64,000 nucleotides of DNA from Methylophilus glucosoxydans (GTDB lineage: Bacteria > Pseudomonadota > Gammaproteobacteria > Burkholderiales > Methylophilaceae), in contig NZ_JBHTJW010000002.1 of NCBI RefSeq assembly GCF_042676145.1, positions 1,550,001 through 1,614,000 of the forward strand. The letters are read 5' to 3'. Made by a program: the position numbers and the translations under genes. The number at the start of each line of letters is the position of its first letter. Positions within the stretch are counted from its first letter, which is position 1. Under the pieces are notes generated by a model. It had not been told where the DNA came from. It worked only from the letters and a program-made list of their open reading frames with translations, and did not search any database. Positions 1-7,460 of this stretch are shown here, piece by piece.

Positions 1-1
1 G

Positions 2-193
2 GCTGCAGGGGGCAGTTTGCAGCAAGTTGTGAAAACAACCGTGTTTCTCAAGAATCTGGATGATTTTGTGGCGATGAATCAGGTGTATGCCGAAGTGTTC
101 GGCACGCATACCCCGGCACGCTCCACGGTACAAGTAGCCAAATTGCCGCGCGATGTGCTGGTTGAGATTGAGACGATTGTTGCGCTTGCTTAA
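2..193 (+). CDS. ridA: RidA-family enamine/imine deaminase, C-terminal part
   Basis: This open frame enters from the left edge and ends at TAA 191-193, giving the last 63 residues. The ending, with GTHTPARSTVQVAKLPRD followed by a short strand, is the hallmark C-terminus of the RidA/YjgF/UK114 family. Those trimeric cytosolic proteins hydrolyse reactive 2-aminoacrylate and related enamines released by PLP enzymes. The conserved Arg of PARS is the family's carboxylate-binding residue. The N-terminus lies outside the window, so the exact subfamily cannot be assigned. No terminator is visible after the stop. Confidence 0.85.
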   Translation, partial: AAGGSLQQVVKTTVFLKNLDDFVAMNQVYAEVFGTHTPARSTVQVAKLPRDVLVEIETIVALA

Positions 194-528
194 TATGGCG
201 AGTAAACATTGCTAAGCTAGGCGGCTTGCAATTAAAGTGCTTAGCCCCATCTTCGATTCATGTAGTGAGTATTTCGCATTTTGATGGGGTTGTCGTTTAA
301 AAGTACAGTGTCTTTAGCCATGTGTTGTGCGCAGTTGCGCTAAACTGGCTTTAAGTTTATTTCAATTCAGACTTGTGTTATATTTTTACGCTCTTTTTTC
401 ATCATTTGATCGCCGGCCTCTGCCTTTAGAGTGTGGTCAGGTTGTGTGAAAACATTATTAAATGCGCATTCAATGGCGCTCACTTACATAACCCATCGTT
501 AAATAACGATTTTTACAGGAAGTTCAGC
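194..528. other. intergenic region between ridA and tig
   Basis: No convincing gene is present in these 335 bases. They hold the sigma-32-like promoter listed at 225-253, an inverted pair CCCCATC (245-251) / GATGGGG (282-288) with a long loop, and the Shine-Dalgarno AGGAAG (517-522) for tig. An in-frame GTG at 433 would extend Tig by 32 residues, but that extension matches no trigger-factor N-terminus. Confidence 0.6.
225..253 (+). promoter_or_regulatory. sigma-32-like heat-shock promoter upstream of tig-clpP-clpX
   Basis: CTTGCA (225-230) is followed after 14 bases by CCCCATCTT (245-253). The E. coli RpoH consensus is CTTGAA, a 13-17 base spacer, and CCCCATNT. The -10 element is a perfect match and the -35 element has one mismatch. 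It would give a leader of about 270 bases before tig. The promoter before lon has the same spacing. The call is by consensus match only. Confidence 0.55.
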
Positions 529-1839
529 ATGGCAGCAGTATCTGTTGAAACAGTCAGCAACTTGGAACGTCGCATGACAATCAAAGTCCCTTTGGCACCG
601 CTGGAAGGGCAAATCAGACAACGTTTACAGCAAATTTCACGTACCGCCAAGTTTGCTGGTTTCCGTCCGGGCAAAGCGCCCATGGGTTTGGTCAACCAGC
701 ACTATGGCAATCAGGTCCGCGATGAAGTTTACTCCAAAGCGGTAGAAACCAGCTTTGGTGAAGCGGTAGAGCAGAATCAGCTGCGTGTGGCAGGCTTCCC
801 GAATATCGAACACATTCCGTTTAAGGATGCTGCAGAGGAATTTGAATACATTGCTACTTTCGAAATTTTCCCGGAAGTGAAACTGGGCGATCTGAGCAAA
901 GTCAAAATTGAGCGTCCAGCGTTGGAGTTGACCGATGCCGATGTGGAAAAAACATTGGATGTGTTGGTGAAGCAGCGCGTGAGCTATGAGCCGGTCAAGC
1001 GCATGTCGAAAAAGGGTGACCGCATTAACATTACTTTGACCGCTTCTATTGATGGTGAGCAGGTTGAAAGTACTGGCGACCGTGGTATTGATCTTGTGAT
1101 CGGTGAACCAGGCCGTGTGAAAGAATTTGACGATGCGTTGATCGGTGGCAAAGCTGGTACCGAAAAAACATTTGAGATCACTTATCCGGAAGATCACAAT
1201 CCGGCGCAGTTGGCAGGTAAAACTGTGTCTTATGCGGTGAAGTTTGTTTCTGTGTCGCAGCCAGTCTACCCTGAAGTGGATGCTGAGTTTGCGAAAAGCC
1301 TCGGGGTGGAAGATGGCAACATCGACACCATGAAAGCTGAAATCAAGCAAAGCCTTGAGCAAGAAGTGGATAAACGTATCAAGGCACGGGTTAAAGAGTC
1401 TGTCTTCCAGGCCTTGGTCGATGAGAGCAGCTTTGAATTGCCTAAAGCAGTGATTGCGGCCGAGACTAATCGTTTGATGCAGGTTGCTGCACAAAACCTG
1501 CGTCAGCGCGGCGTGGATCCGGCACAAGTGCCAATGGAGCCTTCTGTGTTTGAAACGCAGGCACAGCGCAATGCCAAGTTGCGTTTGGTTTTAACTGAGT
1601 TGGTCAACACCAACAACTTGCAGGCCAATGCCGATCAGGTACGTGCGATGGTAGATACTTTCGCGCAAAGCTTTGAGAAACCTGAAGAGCTGGTCAACTG
1701 GTATTATGCAGATGTGAAACGTCTGGATGAGCCAGCGGCCTTGGCGACCGAAGAAAATGTTGTTGCCTGGGTGTTGGACAAAGCCAAAGTAACAAACAAA
1801 AAAATTAAATTTGATGAATTGATGATGGCAGGTGCTTAA
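529..1839 (+). CDS. tig: trigger factor, ribosome-associated chaperone/PPIase
   Basis: This 436-residue protein binds ribosomal protein L23 at the exit tunnel and helps nascent chains fold. The ribosome-docking signature GFRPGKAP is at residues 44-51. A central FKBP-like PPIase domain (about 155-245) and a long helical C-terminal domain follow, and the length is typical of Tig. The start at 529 is preceded by AGGAAG at 517-522 and matches the usual N-terminus; the longer frame from GTG 433 does not. clpP begins three bases after the stop, so tig, clpP and clpX are probably one transcript, as in many proteobacteria. Confidence 0.97.
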   Translation: MAAVSVETVSNLERRMTIKVPLAPLEGQIRQRLQQISRTAKFAGFRPGKAPMGLVNQHYGNQVRDEVYSKAVETSFGEAVEQNQLRVAGFPNIEHIPFKDAAEEFEYIATFEIFPEVKLGDLSKVKIERPALELTDADVEKTLDVLVKQRVSYEPVKRMSKKGDRINITLTASIDGEQVESTGDRGIDLVIGEPGRVKEFDDALIGGKAGTEKTFEITYPEDHNPAQLAGKTVSYAVKFVSVSQPVYPEVDAEFAKSLGVEDGNIDTMKAEIKQSLEQEVDKRIKARVKESVFQALVDESSFELPKAVIAAETNRLMQVAAQNLRQRGVDPAQVPMEPSVFETQAQRNAKLRLVLTELVNTNNLQANADQVRAMVDTFAQSFEKPEELVNWYYADVKRLDEPAALATEENVVAWVLDKAKVTNKKIKFDELMMAGA

Positions 1840-1842
1840 ACC

Positions 1843-2490
1843 ATGAATTATATGAACGCGAACGAAGGCATGATGCAACAACGTATGGAGCCACAAGGCC
1901 TGGGATATATCCCTATGGTTATTGAGCAGAGTGGCCGAGGAGAGCGTTCATATGACATCTATTCCAGGCTGCTCAAAGAACGCGTCATTTTTCTGGTGGG
2001 GCCGGTCAATGACATGACCGCCAATCTGGTGGTGGCGCAGTTGCTGTTCCTCGAGGCCGAGAATCCTGACAAGGACATTTCTCTCTACATTAACTCTCCC
2101 GGTGGCTCGGTCACTGCGGGGATGTCTATCTATGACACCATGCAGTTCATCAAGCCCGATGTCAGCACGCTGTGTATCGGACAAGCTGCCAGCATGGGCG
2201 CGTTCCTGCTGACCGCTGGTGCGAAAGGCAAGCGTTTCTGCCTGCCTAACTCACGCGTGATGATTCACCAGCCGTTGGGTGGCTTCCAGGGCCAGGCGTC
2301 TGATATCGAGATCCATGCCAAAGAGATTTTGTACCTGAAGGACAAACTCAATGGCATCATGGCCCATCACACTGGCCAAAGTATTGAAACCATTGCCAAC
2401 GATACCGATCGTGACAATTTTATGAGTGCTGACGCTGCCAAAGCTTATGGTTTGGTAGATCAGGTGATTGCCGCACGTAGCGCTGCTTAA
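1843..2490 (+). CDS. clpP: ATP-dependent Clp protease proteolytic subunit
   Basis: ClpP is the tetradecameric serine peptidase that degrades substrates unfolded by ClpX or ClpA. The catalytic triad is visible: Ser117 in GQAASMGA, His142 in MIHQPLGG and Asp191 in TDRDNF. The protein has 215 residues, including a short N-terminal extension that is probably a propeptide. Its start lies three bases after tig and clpX follows 27 bases downstream, so it sits in the middle of a tig-clpP-clpX operon. Confidence 0.98.
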   Translation: MNYMNANEGMMQQRMEPQGLGYIPMVIEQSGRGERSYDIYSRLLKERVIFLVGPVNDMTANLVVAQLLFLEAENPDKDISLYINSPGGSVTAGMSIYDTMQFIKPDVSTLCIGQAASMGAFLLTAGAKGKRFCLPNSRVMIHQPLGGFQGQASDIEIHAKEILYLKDKLNGIMAHHTGQSIETIANDTDRDNFMSADAAKAYGLVDQVIAARSAA

Positions 2491-2517
2491 TCAGCGCGTA
2501 ACTAGCAGGGGAATAGC

Positions 2518-3807
2518 ATGGCAAACAAATCTGACAGCGAGAAGCTGTTATATTGCTCGTTTTGTGGCAAAAGTCAGCATGAGGTGAAAAAACTGATTGC
2601 AGGCCCCTCTGTGTTTATTTGTGATGAATGCGTTGATTTATGCAATGACATTATTCGTGAAGAAATCCAGAGCCTTAACGAAATTAAGTCCGCAGACAAG
2701 AAATTGCCGACGCCACAAGAAATCTGCTCTATTTTGGATCAGTATGTGATTGGTCAGATACAGGCGAAAAAAAATCTGTCTGTTGCGGTGTATAACCACT
2801 ACAAACGTCTGGGGTATAACCCTTTGTCTGACGGCAACCAGTCTGGCAAAGATGATGTTGAGGTACAAAAAAGCAACATTTTGCTGATTGGACCAACCGG
2901 CTCTGGCAAAACATTGCTGGCGCAGACCTTGGCACGTTTGCTGGATGTGCCTTTTGTGATGGCGGATGCGACCACACTGACCGAAGCCGGTTATGTGGGT
3001 GAGGATGTTGAAAACATCATGCAGAAACTGCTGCAAAAGTGTGATTATGATGTAGAAAAAGCACAGCGCGGCATTGTTTATATCGATGAAGTCGACAAGA
3101 TTTCCCGTAAATCTGATAACCCGTCAATCACCCGTGATGTGTCTGGTGAAGGCGTGCAACAGGCCTTGTTGAAACTGATCGAAGGGACGATTGCCTCGGT
3201 GCCGCCACAAGGTGGACGCAAGCATCCTAACCAGGAGTTTGTGCAGTTGGATACCACCAACATTCTGTTTATCTGCGGCGGCGCTTTTGACGGGCTGGAA
3301 AAAGTCATTCGTCACCGTTCAGAAAAAGGCGGTATTGGTTTTGGTGCCGAAGTGAAGAGCAAAGAAGATGTGCGCGCGGTTGGCGAAGTTTTGCGTGAAG
3401 TGGAGCCGGAAGATCTGATCAAGTTTGGTTTGATTCCTGAGTTCATTGGTCGTCTGCCAGTCGTGGCGACACTTGAGTCTCTTGATGAGGCTGCGCTGAT
3501 GACGATTCTGGTGGAACCCAAAAACGCTCTAACCAAGCAATACATGAAGCTGTTCAAAATGGAAGGCGTTGAGCTGGAGTTTGAAGAGTCTGCCTTGCGT
3601 CTGATTGCTAAAAAAGCGCTGGAACGTAAAACCGGTGCACGTGGCCTGCGTTCGATTCTCGAGCACGCTTTGCTAGACCTGATGTATGAGCTGCCATCTC
3701 TTAAAAACTTGTCTAAAGTGATTGTAGATGCTGGCGTGATTGAACACACCTCCGAACCAATTCTGATTTATCAGGATGCACAAAAACGCGTTGAAAACGC
3801 ACATTAA
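2518..3807 (+). CDS. clpX: Clp protease ATP-binding subunit ClpX
   Basis: ClpX is the hexameric AAA+ unfoldase that feeds tagged proteins into ClpP. The N-terminal zinc-binding domain has Cys13, Cys16, Cys35 and Cys38. Walker A GPTGSGKT is at 125-132 and Walker B IVYIDEVDK at 186-194. A GRKHPNQEF loop lies further on, and a GARGLR sensor-2 stretch precedes the C-terminal small domain. The length of 429 residues is standard. It is the last gene of the tig-clpPX unit. A perfect 12-bp hairpin follows the stop, and lon has its own predicted promoter. Confidence 0.98.
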   Translation: MANKSDSEKLLYCSFCGKSQHEVKKLIAGPSVFICDECVDLCNDIIREEIQSLNEIKSADKKLPTPQEICSILDQYVIGQIQAKKNLSVAVYNHYKRLGYNPLSDGNQSGKDDVEVQKSNILLIGPTGSGKTLLAQTLARLLDVPFVMADATTLTEAGYVGEDVENIMQKLLQKCDYDVEKAQRGIVYIDEVDKISRKSDNPSITRDVSGEGVQQALLKLIEGTIASVPPQGGRKHPNQEFVQLDTTNILFICGGAFDGLEKVIRHRSEKGGIGFGAEVKSKEDVRAVGEVLREVEPEDLIKFGLIPEFIGRLPVVATLESLDEAALMTILVEPKNALTKQYMKLFKMEGVELEFEESALRLIAKKALERKTGARGLRSILEHALLDLMYELPSLKNLSKVIVDAGVIEHTSEPILIYQDAQKRVENAH

Positions 3808-3813
3808 ATCCCG

Positions 3814-3841
3814 CTTGCAATAGCCGTCCGGCTATTGCAAG
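3814..3841 (+). other. strong 12-bp hairpin between clpX and lon
   Basis: CTTGCAATAGCC (3814-3825) pairs perfectly with GGCTATTGCAAG (3830-3841) around the loop GTCC. No U-tract follows, so it is not a typical intrinsic terminator. It could stabilise the 3' end of clpX mRNA or act with Rho. It lies just upstream of the predicted lon promoter. Confidence 0.6.
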
Positions 3842-3872
3842 ATAGCATCTAATAGCATGAGATGCCTGCTCT

Positions 3873-3901
3873 CTTGAATTCTCAAAGAATGTTCCCATCT
3901 A
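3873..3901 (+). promoter_or_regulatory. sigma-32-like heat-shock promoter of lon
   Basis: CTTGAA (3873-3878) is followed after 14 bases by TCCCATCTA (3893-3901). This matches the RpoH consensus at all six -35 positions and eight of nine -10 positions. The predicted start falls about 40 bases before the lon ATG at 3944. Heat-shock control of lon is established in enterobacteria; its use here is inferred from sequence. Confidence 0.65.
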
Positions 3902-3943
3902 TATGCAAAGGGCTTGTTCCTTTGACACTTATTGAAAGACGCT

Positions 3944-6376
3944 ATGACAGAACACACTTTGCTTGACTCCGAGACACCGGAAAACGCTTTAATCCCTTTA
4001 TTGCCTTTGCGCGATGTCGTCGTCTATCCCCACCTGGTGATTCCATTGTTTGTTGGCCGGACCAAATCGGTCAAAGCGTTGGAGCGCGCTTCAGAGGGCG
4101 ATAAAAAGATTTTGCTGGTTGCACAAAAGTCAGCCAACAAAGACGATCCTGTGGCTGAAGACTTGTATGAAATCGGTACCCTGGCGACCGTACTGCAAAT
4201 GCTCAAGCTCCCGGATGGTACAGTGAAAGTTCTGGTAGAAGGCCTGCATCGCGTACGCGTTTCCCATTTTGTGGAGACTGACGAGTGCTTCATGGCTTTG
4301 GGTGAAGAGGTTGAGCAAACAGATCAGGATGACAAAGAGGCTGAAGCCTTGATGCGTACGGTCATGACCCAGTTTGATCAATACGTTAAACTGAATAAAA
4401 AGATTCCCCCCGAAATTCTGACTTCGCTGGCAACAATTAACGAGCCTGGTCGTCTGGCTGACACCATTTCAGCTCACTTGACGCTCAAGCTGGAAGAAAA
4501 GCAGAAAGTGCTTGAGATGCTCAGCGTGATTGAGCGTCTGGAGCATTTGCTCTACCTGATGGAGTCTGAAATCGACATCCTGCAGGTTGAAAAACGCATC
4601 CGTGGCCGTGTTAAACGGCAGATGGAAAAAAGTCAGCGCGAGTACTACCTCAATGAGCAGGTGAAAGCTATCCAGAAAGAGCTCGGTGAGCAGGATGAAA
4701 ATGCCGAGATGGAAGAGCTGGACCAGCGCATTAAAAACGCTGCCATGCCTAAAGAGGCATTAGCCAAAGTCACTGCCGAGTTCAAGAAGCTGAAATTGAT
4801 GTCACCGATGTCAGCTGAGGCTTCTGTGGTACGTAACTACATTGATACTCTGTTAAATCTGCCATGGAAAAAGAAAACCAAAATCAGCAAAGACTTGCAG
4901 GCAGCAGAAGCGATTCTGGATGCGGATCACTATGGTCTTGATAAAGTCAAAGAGCGTATTGTGGAATATCTGGCAGTACAGCAGCGTGTTGGCAAGCTCA
5001 AAGCCCCAATTTTGTGCTTGGTGGGCCCTCCAGGGGTCGGTAAAACCTCGCTGGGACAGAGTATCGCCAAAGCGGTCAACCGTAAGTTTGTGCGCATGGC
5101 TTTAGGCGGTGTGCGTGATGAGGCGGAGATTCGCGGCCATCGCCGTACCTATATTGGCTCCATGCCAGGCAAAGTGCTGCAAAGCATGACTAAAGTTGGG
5201 GTGAAAAACCCGTTGTTCCTGCTTGATGAAGTCGACAAAATGGGCCAGGACATGCGCGGTGATCCGTCTTCAGCTTTGCTGGAGGTGTTGGATCCAGAAC
5301 AAAACCATACCTTTGCTGACCACTATGTCGAGGTTGATTATGACCTGAGCGACGTCATGTTTGTCGCGACGGCTAACAGTATGAATATCCCCGAGCCGTT
5401 ATTGGACCGGATGGAGATTATTCGTCTGTCAGGGTATACCGAAGATGAGAAGATCAATATTGCGCAACGCTACTTGTTACCCAAGCAGCTTAAAGCCCAT
5501 GGCTTGAAGTCTACCGATATTTCGGTGGCGGAAAGTGTGCTGCGCGATATCGTGCGTTACTACACCCGTGAAGCGGGGGTGCGTCGCCTGGAGCAGGAAA
5601 TTGCCAAGGTCTGCCGTAAAGCAGTCAAAGAGCAATTGCTGGCAAAAGGCAAAACCAAAACCGTTAAAAAGATTAACATCACCAGCAAGAATATTGAGCA
5701 ATACCTGGGCGTCAAGCGCTATGACTTTGGTGTTGCCGCTAAAGATAACCAGGTAGGGCAGGTGACAGGCTTGGCATGGACCTCGGTAGGCGGTGAATTG
5801 TTGACCATTGAGGCGGTGACTTTGCCTGGTAAGGGTAAAACGATCACCACAGGTAAGTTAGGCGATGTGATGCAAGAGTCTGTCACTGCGGCCATGAGTG
5901 TGGTACGTAGCCGTTCAGAAGGATTGGGTATTCCGACCGACTTTTACGAGAAGAAGGATATTCATATCCACTTGCCAGAAGGTGCGACGCCTAAAGATGG
6001 TCCAAGTGCGGGTATTGCCTTAACCACTGCCTTTGTGTCTGTGCTGACGGGCATTCCAGCCCGAGCAGACGTGGCGATGACAGGCGAGATCACCTTGCGT
6101 GGGGAAGTGCTGGCGATTGGCGGCTTGAAAGAGAAATTGCTTGCCGCTCACCGTGGAGGGATTAAAACGGTATTGATTCCTTCAGCTAATGAAAAAGACC
6201 TGGTTGAAATCCCTGCCAACATCAAAAAGGATCTCGACATTCATTGCGTGAAGTGGATAGATCAGGTCCTGGATCTTGCGCTGGAAAGAGCACCGCAACC
6301 GTTGGCTGTGGAAGCGCCTGCAGTCGAGATTGTTGCCGCTGGCGAAGGGAATGCCGAGCAAGCTGTCACGCATTAG
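3944..6376 (+). CDS. lon: ATP-dependent Lon protease (LonA)
   Basis: Lon is a cytosolic hexameric AAA+ serine protease that degrades misfolded and regulatory proteins. The 810-residue chain has an N-terminal substrate-binding domain (about 15-210), a helical region, an AAA+ module with Walker A GPPGVGKT at 361-368, and a C-terminal protease domain. The Ser-Lys dyad is Ser688 in PKDGPSAG and Lys731 in LKEKLLAAHRGG. The frame opens with a TTG at 3932, but ATG 3944 is preferred because GAAAG lies five bases upstream. It has its own predicted heat-shock promoter and is followed by hupB. Confidence 0.97.
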   Translation: MTEHTLLDSETPENALIPLLPLRDVVVYPHLVIPLFVGRTKSVKALERASEGDKKILLVAQKSANKDDPVAEDLYEIGTLATVLQMLKLPDGTVKVLVEGLHRVRVSHFVETDECFMALGEEVEQTDQDDKEAEALMRTVMTQFDQYVKLNKKIPPEILTSLATINEPGRLADTISAHLTLKLEEKQKVLEMLSVIERLEHLLYLMESEIDILQVEKRIRGRVKRQMEKSQREYYLNEQVKAIQKELGEQDENAEMEELDQRIKNAAMPKEALAKVTAEFKKLKLMSPMSAEASVVRNYIDTLLNLPWKKKTKISKDLQAAEAILDADHYGLDKVKERIVEYLAVQQRVGKLKAPILCLVGPPGVGKTSLGQSIAKAVNRKFVRMALGGVRDEAEIRGHRRTYIGSMPGKVLQSMTKVGVKNPLFLLDEVDKMGQDMRGDPSSALLEVLDPEQNHTFADHYVEVDYDLSDVMFVATANSMNIPEPLLDRMEIIRLSGYTEDEKINIAQRYLLPKQLKAHGLKSTDISVAESVLRDIVRYYTREAGVRRLEQEIAKVCRKAVKEQLLAKGKTKTVKKINITSKNIEQYLGVKRYDFGVAAKDNQVGQVTGLAWTSVGGELLTIEAVTLPGKGKTITTGKLGDVMQESVTAAMSVVRSRSEGLGIPTDFYEKKDIHIHLPEGATPKDGPSAGIALTTAFVSVLTGIPARADVAMTGEITLRGEVLAIGGLKEKLLAAHRGGIKTVLIPSANEKDLVEIPANIKKDLDIHCVKWIDQVLDLALERAPQPLAVEAPAVEIVAAGEGNAEQAVTH

Positions 6377-6445
6377 TAAAATTGATGCGAATTATTGTCA
6401 AAAGGCCGGAATACCGCTTGACAGCTCGTTTTGCGGCTTGATATA

Positions 6446-6474
6446 AAGACGGTACAGGATGTACCTGTCTTTTT
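6446..6474 (+). terminator. intrinsic terminator after lon
   Basis: AAGAC-GGTAC pairs with GTACC-T-GTCTT (one bulged T) around a five-base loop, followed by a run of T. It separates lon from hupB. Confidence 0.6.
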
Positions 6475-6496
6475 AACTAGTTATTAGGGGAAACAC

Positions 6497-6769
6497 GTGA
6501 ATAAATCAGAATTGATAGATCATATTGCAAGTGCTGCTGGTATTTCTAAAGCCGCTGCGGCTCGTGCTCTGGATGCAACAACTGAGGCTATTTCCGGTGC
6601 ATTGAAAAAAGGTGATATGGTGACCTTGATTGGTTTTGGTACATTCTATGTAGGTGAGCGTTCTGCCCGTTCTGGCCGTAATCCTCGTACCGGCGCAACA
6701 ATTAACATCAAAGCTGCTAAATCTCCTAAATTTAGGGCTGGTAAAGGCCTTAAAGATGCTGTAAACTAG
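6497..6769 (+). CDS. hupB: DNA-binding protein HU (HU-beta type)
   Basis: This 90-residue nucleoid protein dimerises and bends DNA. The DNA-binding signature is intact: GFGTFYV, then the arm with RSGRNPRTG and IKAAKSPKFRAGK. The Shine-Dalgarno AGGGGAAA lies just upstream. The position between lon and ppiD is the same as for E. coli hupB, which supports the symbol. A weak hairpin without a clear U-tract (6779-6802) follows before tRNA-Val. Confidence 0.96.
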   Translation: MNKSELIDHIASAAGISKAAAARALDATTEAISGALKKGDMVTLIGFGTFYVGERSARSGRNPRTGATINIKAAKSPKFRAGKGLKDAVN

Positions 6770-6829
6770 CATTCTTTGGTTGAGCAGCGTTTGTTGCTTA
6801 ACTGCAGTAGCAACACCAGTGGTTGTTAC

Positions 6830-6905
6830 GGGTGCTTAGCTCAGTTGGTAGAGCGTCGCCCTTACAAGGCGAATGTCAGCGGTTCGACCCCGTTAGCACC
6901 CACCA
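6830..6905 (+). tRNA. tRNA-Val (anticodon TAC)
   Basis: The cloverleaf is complete. Acceptor GGGTGCT pairs with AGCACCC, the D arm contains AGCTCAGTTGGTAGAGC, the anticodon loop is CTTACAA (anticodon TAC), and the T arm contains GGTTCGACCCC. CCA is encoded at 6903-6905. Confidence 0.97.
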
Positions 6906-6914
6906 AACAATTTA

Positions 6915-6949
6915 AATTAAGAGTGCGAAGTTTGCGCTCTTAATTTTTT
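6915..6949 (+). terminator. intrinsic terminator after tRNA-Val
   Basis: AATTAAGAGTGC pairs with GCGCTCTTAATT around the loop GAAGTTT, followed by TTTT. One G-U pair is present. It would end the tRNA-Val transcript. Confidence 0.75.
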
Positions 6950-7021
6950 GAGTGACACGGTACTTAAGAAGTTACTTTAATTAGCAATGCTAAGTACCGA
7001 ATAAGTAATTAAAAAAATTAG

Positions 7022-7049
7022 TTGATTTTATAAAAAACAATGTTATAAT
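7022..7049 (+). promoter_or_regulatory. sigma-70 promoter of tRNA-Asp
   Basis: TTGATT (7022-7027), a 16-base spacer and a perfect TATAAT (7044-7049) end about 20 bases before the tRNA-Asp 5' end. Confidence 0.7.
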
Positions 7050-7068
7050 TTCAGCTTAACGATTACCG

Positions 7069-7145
7069 GGAGCGGTAGTTCAGTTGGTTAGAATACCGGC
7101 CTGTCACGCCGGGGGTCGCGGGTTCGAGCCCCGTCCGCTCCGCCA
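7069..7145 (+). tRNA. tRNA-Asp (anticodon GTC)
   Basis: Acceptor GGAGCGG pairs with CCGCTCC. The anticodon stem-loop contains CCTGTCACGCC (anticodon GTC). The T arm contains GGTTCGAGCCC and the encoded CCA ends at 7145. The length is 77 bases. Confidence 0.97.
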
Positions 7146-7150
7146 AATAA

Positions 7151-7180
7151 AAGCCCTGATTATTCAGGGCTTTTTTCTTT
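7151..7180 (+). terminator. intrinsic terminator after tRNA-Asp
   Basis: AAGCCCTGA pairs with TCAGGGCTT around TTAT, followed by a long T run. This is a textbook intrinsic terminator. Confidence 0.9.
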
Positions 7181-7217
7181 TTATTCGATTAGAACACTTC
7201 TCATTTGTTCACTTGAT

Positions 7218-7233
7218 ATTCCAAATTTGGAAT
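7218..7233. promoter_or_regulatory. perfect 16-bp palindrome, possible operator
   Basis: ATTCCAAATTTGGAAT is an exact palindrome between tRNA-Asp and ppiD. It is too short-armed and loop-free to be a terminator, and has the form of a site for a dimeric regulator. No regulator is identified. Confidence 0.4.
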
Positions 7234-7414
7234 CAGGTTTATCTTGTATGTTTGTTCAGTATCGACTGCTGTTCTTTTCCCATTCGTTTTAATCCCTCAG
7301 ACCTCCAGCGCTTATTTGATCGAGTGCATTGGCTAACGTACGGTTTATTTTTGGATCAAATCTTTGGGTGTAATGCCTGAAGGGTGTTGCACTCAGGCGG
7401 TTTTAATCGCTTTA

Positions 7415-7423
7415 TGGTATAGT
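7415..7423 (+). promoter_or_regulatory. extended -10 promoter for ppiD
   Basis: TGGTATAGT fits the TGnTATAnT extended -10 form and ends 37 bases before the ppiD start. No good -35 element is seen. Confidence 0.45.
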
Positions 7424-7460
7424 TTGCTGTTGCAAAAAATCAGGTAATGGAAACGATAAA

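Larger units (their letters stand above)
7146..7460. other. intergenic region between tRNA-Asp and ppiD
   Basis: These 315 bases hold the tRNA-Asp terminator, the 16-bp palindrome at 7218-7233 and an extended -10 promoter for ppiD. An open frame that starts inside tRNA-Asp at 7084 crosses the region but has no ribosome binding site and no recognisable product. I see no gene. Confidence 0.6.

Noticed and set aside
637..1527. 296-codon minus-strand open frame inside tig
   Set aside because: It lies antisense to an unmistakable trigger factor gene and its translation has no recognisable family or ribosome site.
7084..7380. 98-codon open frame starting within tRNA-Asp
   Set aside because: It begins inside the tRNA, passes through its terminator and has no ribosome binding site.
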